Below are positions 6,672-12,275 of a stretch of DNA of 12,275 bases, one piece after another (positions within the stretch are counted from its first letter, which is position 1; the number at the start of each line of letters is the position of its first letter). The notes under the pieces are model-generated. The model was given only the letters and a program-made list of their open reading frames with translations. It was not told the origin of the DNA and did not search any database. The DNA is from JBJSXF01 sp046086225. Lineage in GTDB: Bacteria > Actinomycetota > Acidimicrobiia > IMCC26256 > PALSA-610. The position numbers were made by a program, and so were the translations under genes. The stretch is from assembly GCA_046086225.1 (NCBI GenBank), contig JBJSXF010000038.1, positions 1 through 12,275 of the forward strand, read 5' to 3'.

Positions 6672-8198
6672 ATGACCCCCACCCTCGCCGGCGCCCCGGG
6701 CCAATCGATCGTCACCCCGGCGATCGACTGGCACGCGCTCGCCCCGGCGATCGTGATCGTCGGAACGATCCTGGCGGTCCTGGCGGCTGACCTCGTGCTC
6801 GCCCGACGCGATTCCTGGCGCACGTCGACGATCGCGGCCCTCGGCCTCCTCGGGGCCCTCATCCCGGTCGCCACACTGGCCCGGGCCGGCGACGATCGGG
6901 TGCTCTTCGGGGGTGCGTTCGTGGTCGACGACTACGCCCTCGCCCTCCAGGCCTTCTTCATCCTGGCTACCTACGTGACGGTGCTGCTCTCGGTCGACGA
7001 GATCGGCGAGGGTGACTACTACAAAGGCGAGTTCTACCTGTTGCTGCTCACGTCGACGCTCGGCATGGTCATGATGACGTCGGCGCGCGACCTCATCACC
7101 CTGTTCGTGGCGCTCGAGGCGATCTCGATCCCGACGTTCGTGCTCGCCGCCTTCCGCAAGCACGACCGGAAGTCCAACGAGGCCGGCGTCAAGTACTACG
7201 TGATCGGGGTGCTCTCCTCGGCGATCATGCTCTACGGCATGTCGCTGATCTTCGGGATCACGGGCACCACGCTGCTCTCGGGGATCTCGGAGCGCATCGG
7301 CGAGGTGTCCGGTCAGCCGATCGTCGTCGTCGGCATCTTCCTCGCCCTCGTGGGCTTCGCGTTCAAGGTGAGCGCGGTGCCCTTCCACTGGTGGGCGCCC
7401 GACACCTACGAGGGCGCGCCCACACCGGTGACCGCGTTCCTCTCGGTGGCCTCGAAGGCGGGCGGCTTCGTGGCGCTGATCTCGATCGTCTACTTCGGGT
7501 TCCTCGGCGAGGACGGCTCGGCCGCCCACGCGTGGTGGCCGTGGATCTGGGTGCTGGCCGCGGCGTCGATGACACTCGGCAACCTCGCCGCCCTGCGCCA
7601 GACCAACGTGGTGCGGATGCTCGCCTACTCGTCGATCGCCCAGGGTGGGTTCATGCTGGTGCCCTTCGCCGCGGCCGGCATCGCGGCGGCCGACGGCCGT
7701 ACCGAGGTGGCCGCCTCGGCGATGGGTGCCGTCGTGATCTACCTCCTCGTCTACGGCGTGATGAACCTCGGAGCGTTCGCGGTGATCATCGGCGTCGCCC
7801 GGCGGACCGGCAGCGCCGAGATCTCCTCGTTCGGAGGGCTCTTCCTCACGACACCGGTCCTGGCGGTGGCGATGACCGGCTTCCTCGCTGCCCTCGCCGG
7901 CATCCCGCCCCTCGGCGGCTGGTTCGCGAAGTTCGTGATGTTCCGGTCGATCGTCGACGCGGGGACGGGCTGGGGCATCGCGCTGGCCGTCATCGCCGCG
8001 CTCAACTCGGTGGTCGCGTTCTTCTACTACTTCCGGGTCGTCACCGAGATGTGGTTCCGGCCGGTGGCCGGTGAGGACGAGCGTCCGATCCGCATGCCCC
8101 AGCCGCTCGTCGCCGCGATCGCGATCACCTCGGTGCTGGTGCTGGTCGTTGGCGTCTTCCCCCAGATCTTCGGGCGGGTCGGCGACGCCGCCTTCTGA
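6672..8198 (+). CDS. nuoN: NADH-quinone oxidoreductase subunit N (antiporter-like proton pump)
   Basis: 508-residue Mrp-antiporter-like membrane subunit next to NuoK. Conserved charged residues are visible: Glu149 (LFVALEAISIPTFVLAAF), Lys232 (GFAFKVSAVPFHWWAPDTYEGAPTP, split here by its known motif PFHWWAPD) and Lys262 (SVASKAGGF), the last two matching E. coli Lys217 and Lys247. AYSSIAQGGFM and GIPPLGGWFAKF are also typical of the family. Start ATG 6672 is preceded by GAAGGA at 6659-6664 with a seven-base spacer, an ideal arrangement. It is the last nuo structural gene; no terminator-like hairpin follows, and the next gene starts after 19 bases, so transcription probably continues into it. 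Confidence 0.95.
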   Translation: MTPTLAGAPGQSIVTPAIDWHALAPAIVIVGTILAVLAADLVLARRDSWRTSTIAALGLLGALIPVATLARAGDDRVLFGGAFVVDDYALALQAFFILATYVTVLLSVDEIGEGDYYKGEFYLLLLTSTLGMVMMTSARDLITLFVALEAISIPTFVLAAFRKHDRKSNEAGVKYYVIGVLSSAIMLYGMSLIFGITGTTLLSGISERIGEVSGQPIVVVGIFLALVGFAFKVSAVPFHWWAPDTYEGAPTPVTAFLSVASKAGGFVALISIVYFGFLGEDGSAAHAWWPWIWVLAAASMTLGNLAALRQTNVVRMLAYSSIAQGGFMLVPFAAAGIAAADGRTEVAASAMGAVVIYLLVYGVMNLGAFAVIIGVARRTGSAEISSFGGLFLTTPVLAVAMTGFLAALAGIPPLGGWFAKFVMFRSIVDAGTGWGIALAVIAALNSVVAFFYYFRVVTEMWFRPVAGEDERPIRMPQPLVAAIAITSVLVLVVGVFPQIFGRVGDAAF

Positions 8199-8217
8199 GT
8201 CCGGCGGGTCGGCCGCG

Positions 8218-9321
8218 GTGACCGACGCCCTCGTCGCGCTCATTCGCCGCGAAGGCCCGATCACCTTCGACCGGTTCATGGCCGCGGCGCTCTACTCGCC
8301 CGGCGGCTTCTTCACGAGCAGTCGGGGACCCCGCGCCGACTTCGTGACCTCGCCCACCCTCGGATCGCTCTTCGGGGCCTGCGTCGCCGCTGCGCTCGAT
8401 CGGTGGTGGCACGAGTGCGGGGCGCCGGATCCCTTCCTGGTGGTGGAGGCCGGCGCGGGGGACGGCCGGCTGGCCCGGGAGATCCTGCGGGCCGAGCCCG
8501 AGTGCCTGCGGGCGTTGCGGTACGTGCTCGTCGAGGTGGCTCCCGAACGGTGCGCGGCCCAGCGTGACCGGCTGCCGATCGATCCGCCCGCCGAGGCGCT
8601 CGGCGCTTTCGTCGCCGGATCGGGGGAGGATCCGCCGGTGCCGGCCCCGGGTACGGGTCCGGTGTTCACGACGGTGGACGAGCTGCCGCCGGTCGGGGCG
8701 CGCAATGCCGTGCTCCTCGCCAATGAGCTGCTCGACAACCTGCCGTTCGGCATCGCAGAGAGCGACGGCACCCGTTGGTGCGAGGTGCGGGTGGGCTGGT
8801 CGGGCACCGGGTTCACCGAGGTGGTCGTACCCGCGGCGGCCGAGGTCGGCGATCTGATCGGGGCGCCGGTGGCGCCGGCCGGGGTCCGGATGCCGATCCC
8901 GCGTGGGCTGCGCTCGTGGTTCGGCGAGGCCGAGCGGACGATCGGGACCGGCATCGTGGCGTTGATCGATTACATGACCGAGGCGCCCGAGCTCCGGCTC
9001 CGCACGTACCGCGCCCATCGGTCGGCCGGGTCGCCGCTCGAGGTGCCCGGTACGTGCGACATCACGGCCGATGTCGTGGTCGACCAGCTCGTGCACGCGG
9101 CGACTCCCGCATTCGGGCTCGTCGGCCTGTGGACCCAGGCCGAGTGGCTGCGGGACCTCGGCATCGAGGCCCGGGCCGAGGTCGGAGCGCAGCAATGGGC
9201 GGCGGGGGCGGCCGTCGGCGGGCTCGATGCGTTGGCGGGCCGGAGCCGGGTCCACGAGGCCGCGGCGCTCACCGATCCGAGCGGACTGGGTGCCCACCGC
9301 GTCGCGGTCTTCCGGCGCTGA
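8218..9321 (+). CDS. SAM-dependent methyltransferase of the NDUFAF7/MidA family
   Basis: 367-residue predicted class I methyltransferase. N-terminal family signature GPITFDRFMAAALYSPGGFF (residues 13-32) is followed by DFVTSPTLGSLFG (41-53). The SAM-binding loop VVEAGAGDGRLARE covers about 75-88. NELLDNLP (169-176) matches the NE-x-x-DALP family motif, and IDY (250-252), RTYRAH (262-267) and PGTCDIT complete the pattern. The Gly that usually follows IDY is Met here. In mitochondria NDUFAF7 dimethylates an arginine of NDUFS2, the NuoD homologue, and is needed for complex I assembly. The position 19 bases behind nuoN supports an analogous role, but this is inference, and the NuoD target region lies outside the window. 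GTG 8218 is the only reasonable start; the frame continues upstream as a shadow of nuoN. The ribosome-binding site is weak. An alternative is a broader-specificity protein arginine methyltransferase. Confidence 0.85.
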   Translation: MTDALVALIRREGPITFDRFMAAALYSPGGFFTSSRGPRADFVTSPTLGSLFGACVAAALDRWWHECGAPDPFLVVEAGAGDGRLAREILRAEPECLRALRYVLVEVAPERCAAQRDRLPIDPPAEALGAFVAGSGEDPPVPAPGTGPVFTTVDELPPVGARNAVLLANELLDNLPFGIAESDGTRWCEVRVGWSGTGFTEVVVPAAAEVGDLIGAPVAPAGVRMPIPRGLRSWFGEAERTIGTGIVALIDYMTEAPELRLRTYRAHRSAGSPLEVPGTCDITADVVVDQLVHAATPAFGLVGLWTQAEWLRDLGIEARAEVGAQQWAAGAAVGGLDALAGRSRVHEAAALTDPSGLGAHRVAVFRR

Positions 9322-9352
9322 TCCTCCGGCGAACGACCACGGCGGCGGGCGG

Positions 9353-9358
9353 TAGGTT
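9353..9358 (+). promoter_or_regulatory. Putative -10 element for leaderless acs transcript
   Basis: TAGGTT fits the actinobacterial TANNNT consensus and lies seven bases before the acs ATG, so transcription would start at or next to the start codon. The 44-base gap before acs has no Shine-Dalgarno-like sequence near the ATG, consistent with a leaderless mRNA. No clear -35 hexamer is visible. Confidence 0.45.
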
Positions 9359-9365
9359 GCCGCCC

Positions 9366-11321
<1,956 letters not shown>

Positions 11322-11322
11322 C

Positions 11323-11808
11323 CTGTACCTCCCTGAGCACTGGACGCTCCGCGACGGCCCGTTCGTCCCGGGGCGGGCCGCCGTCGTCGACATCGACGGC
11401 GTGCTGTCCGACGCCTCCACCCGTCAGCACTACCTGGAGGCACCGCGCCGCGACTGGCGGGCGTTCTTCGACGCGTGCGGCGAGGATCCGGTCATCGAGG
11501 AGGTTCGGGCGCTCCTCGATCTCCTCGATCCCGACCTGCAAGTGGTGCTCCTCACGGCTCGCCCCGACCGGGTTCACCACCTCACCGAGGCCTGGCTGCG
11601 GCGATACGGGATCCGCTGGGACCTCCTCATCATGCGCCCGTGGGGCGACTACGAGGTGGCCCGAGACTTCAAACAGTCGACCGTGTGGGAACTGCGTTCG
11701 GTGGGCTTCGAGCTCATGCTCGCTTTCGAGGACGACCGCCGCAACGTGGCGATGTTCCGGTCCGAGGGCATCCCCTGCCTCTACGTCCACTCGGGCTACT
11801 ACGACTGA
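11323..11808 (+). CDS. HAD-superfamily phosphatase resembling the 3'-phosphatase domain of polynucleotide kinase
   Basis: About 161 residues if translation starts at CTG 11323. HAD motif I is DIDGVLSD with nucleophile Asp23 and acid/base Asp25; motif II is LLTARP (Thr78); motif III lysine is probably Lys117 in DFKQSTVWEL; motif IV is EDDRRNVAMFR (Asp137/Asp138). The order LTARP, then a helix ending in WLRRYGI, an acidic-loop Lys, EDDR and the final VHSGYYD parallels the phosphatase domain of T4 polynucleotide kinase, whose end is SGDF-like (recalled, not aligned by program). No kinase P-loop is present, so it is a stand-alone phosphatase; end repair of RNA or DNA is possible but the true substrate is unknown. 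The only conventional in-frame start, GTG 11212, lies 110 bases inside acs and would add 37 residues of Arg/Ser/Thr-rich shadow sequence. The gene follows acs by one base. Confidence 0.75.
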   Translation: MYLPEHWTLRDGPFVPGRAAVVDIDGVLSDASTRQHYLEAPRRDWRAFFDACGEDPVIEEVRALLDLLDPDLQVVLLTARPDRVHHLTEAWLRRYGIRWDLLIMRPWGDYEVARDFKQSTVWELRSVGFELMLAFEDDRRNVAMFRSEGIPCLYVHSGYYD

Positions 11809-11868
11809 GCGGAGCCCGGTGCGGTGATCGGCCGGGGTGCTCGCGGCGGGGACGGCCCGACGGCGTCG

Positions 11869-11874
11869 TACCAT
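11869..11874 (+). promoter_or_regulatory. Weak candidate -10 element upstream of htpX
   Basis: TACCAT fits TANNNT and is the most AT-rich spot in the 115-base gap between the phosphatase gene and htpX. Transcription from it would give a leader of roughly 43 bases. No convincing -35 hexamer is seen, so this is a tentative call. Confidence 0.25.
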
Positions 11875-11923
11875 CGGTGCGACCGGGGAGGGCACCCGGC
11901 GGGGCGAGCGCAGCGAGGATGCG

Positions 11924-12275
11924 ATGCTGAGGAACAACGTCAAGACGGTCGTGCTGCTCACGGCGATGGCCGCGCTCTTCATGGCGATCGGCTCGCTGTT
12001 CGGGCAGGGTGGCCTCGTCATCGGCCTGCTGCTCGGTCTCGTCTTCGTCGGGGGCTCCTACTGGTTCTCCGATTCGCTCGCCATCCGGGCGGCCCGGGCC
12101 GTGCCCGTGAGCGAGGCGGAGGCCCCGCAGCTCTACGCGATCGTCCGCGACCTCGCGAACCGGGGCGGCATGCCGATGCCGCGGGTCTTCGTGAGCCCGG
12201 CCGAGCAGCCGAACGCGTTCGCGACCGGCCGCAATCCGCAGCACGCCGCGGTGGCCGTTACCTGCGGGCTCCTCG
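11924..12275 (+). CDS. htpX: HtpX-like membrane zinc metalloprotease (M48), 5' part
   Basis: The first 117 codons are present; the gene runs off the right edge. HtpX is an inner-membrane protease involved in quality control of membrane proteins. The N-terminus has two hydrophobic helices at about 8-24 and 31-48, followed by SDSLAIRAARAVPVSEAEAPQLY (shown here by its positions 49-71 and its EAPxLY core). Next come MPMPRVFV and the highly characteristic PNAFATGRNP (96-105) and AVAVTCGLL (109-117). The catalytic HExxH motif should follow shortly after the window end and cannot be checked. Start ATG 11924 has GAGGA at 11915-11919 four bases upstream; an earlier ATG at 11919 closes after three codons. 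It lies 115 bases after the phosphatase gene and is probably a separate transcription unit. Confidence 0.92.
   Translation, partial: MLRNNVKTVVLLTAMAALFMAIGSLFGQGGLVIGLLLGLVFVGGSYWFSDSLAIRAARAVPVSEAEAPQLYAIVRDLANRGGMPMPRVFVSPAEQPNAFATGRNPQHAAVAVTCGLL

Noticed and set aside
8199..8217. Terminator after nuoN
   Set aside because: No hairpin or T-run in the 19 bases before the methyltransferase gene.
5079..8279. Very long open frame (about 1066 codons) on the - strand opposite nuoM and nuoN
   Set aside because: Composition is Glu/Asp/Arg/His-rich and low in hydrophobic residues, the usual antisense shadow of GC-rich membrane-protein genes; the + strand genes are certain.
11883..11899. CCGGG/CCCGG inverted repeat upstream of htpX as a terminator or operator
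   Set aside because: Only a five-base stem with a seven-base loop and no T-run; expected by chance in sequence this GC-rich.

Overview
The window is a compact, almost fully coding stretch of a high-GC genome, with every gene on the + strand. GTG starts, strong G/C preference at third codon positions, very short or overlapping gene junctions and a probable leaderless start for acs all point to an actinobacterium. The protein style makes an Acidimicrobiia-type lineage my best guess, but this is inference: no marker gene here fixes the taxonomy.

Positions 1-8198 hold the 3' part of a respiratory complex I (nuo) operon in the order nuoD (partial)-H-I-J-K-L-M-N. nuoH begins inside the nuoD stop codon, so nuoE, nuoF and nuoG, which lie between D and H in 14-gene operons, are absent. 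The NuoD C-terminus and the NuoI sequence also resemble the reduced, 11-subunit type of complex I (as in cyanobacterial NDH-1 and second nuo clusters of some actinobacteria). The encoded enzyme would be a quinone-reducing proton pump whose electron input module is not NuoEFG, or is encoded elsewhere.

Nineteen bases after nuoN (8218-9321) lies a SAM-dependent methyltransferase of the NDUFAF7/MidA family. The mitochondrial member methylates the NuoD homologue (NDUFS2) during complex I assembly, so its place at the end of this nuo operon suggests a dedicated assembly factor.

Positions 9366-11321 encode acetyl-CoA synthetase, complete, with acetate-pocket residues and the regulatory lysine at the same numbers as in Salmonella Acs. 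It probably has its own promoter just before the start codon. One base after its stop a small HAD phosphatase resembling the 3'-phosphatase domain of T4 polynucleotide kinase begins, apparently at a CTG codon. After a 115-base gap the window ends in the first 117 codons of htpX, a membrane M48 metalloprotease.

The region reads as energy metabolism (complex I, its assembly factor, acetate activation) followed by two unrelated housekeeping genes. I see no mobile elements, CRISPR arrays, RNA genes or defence systems. The most interesting points are the NuoEFG-less layout, the linked methyltransferase, the NuoL insertions and the unusual start of the phosphatase gene.
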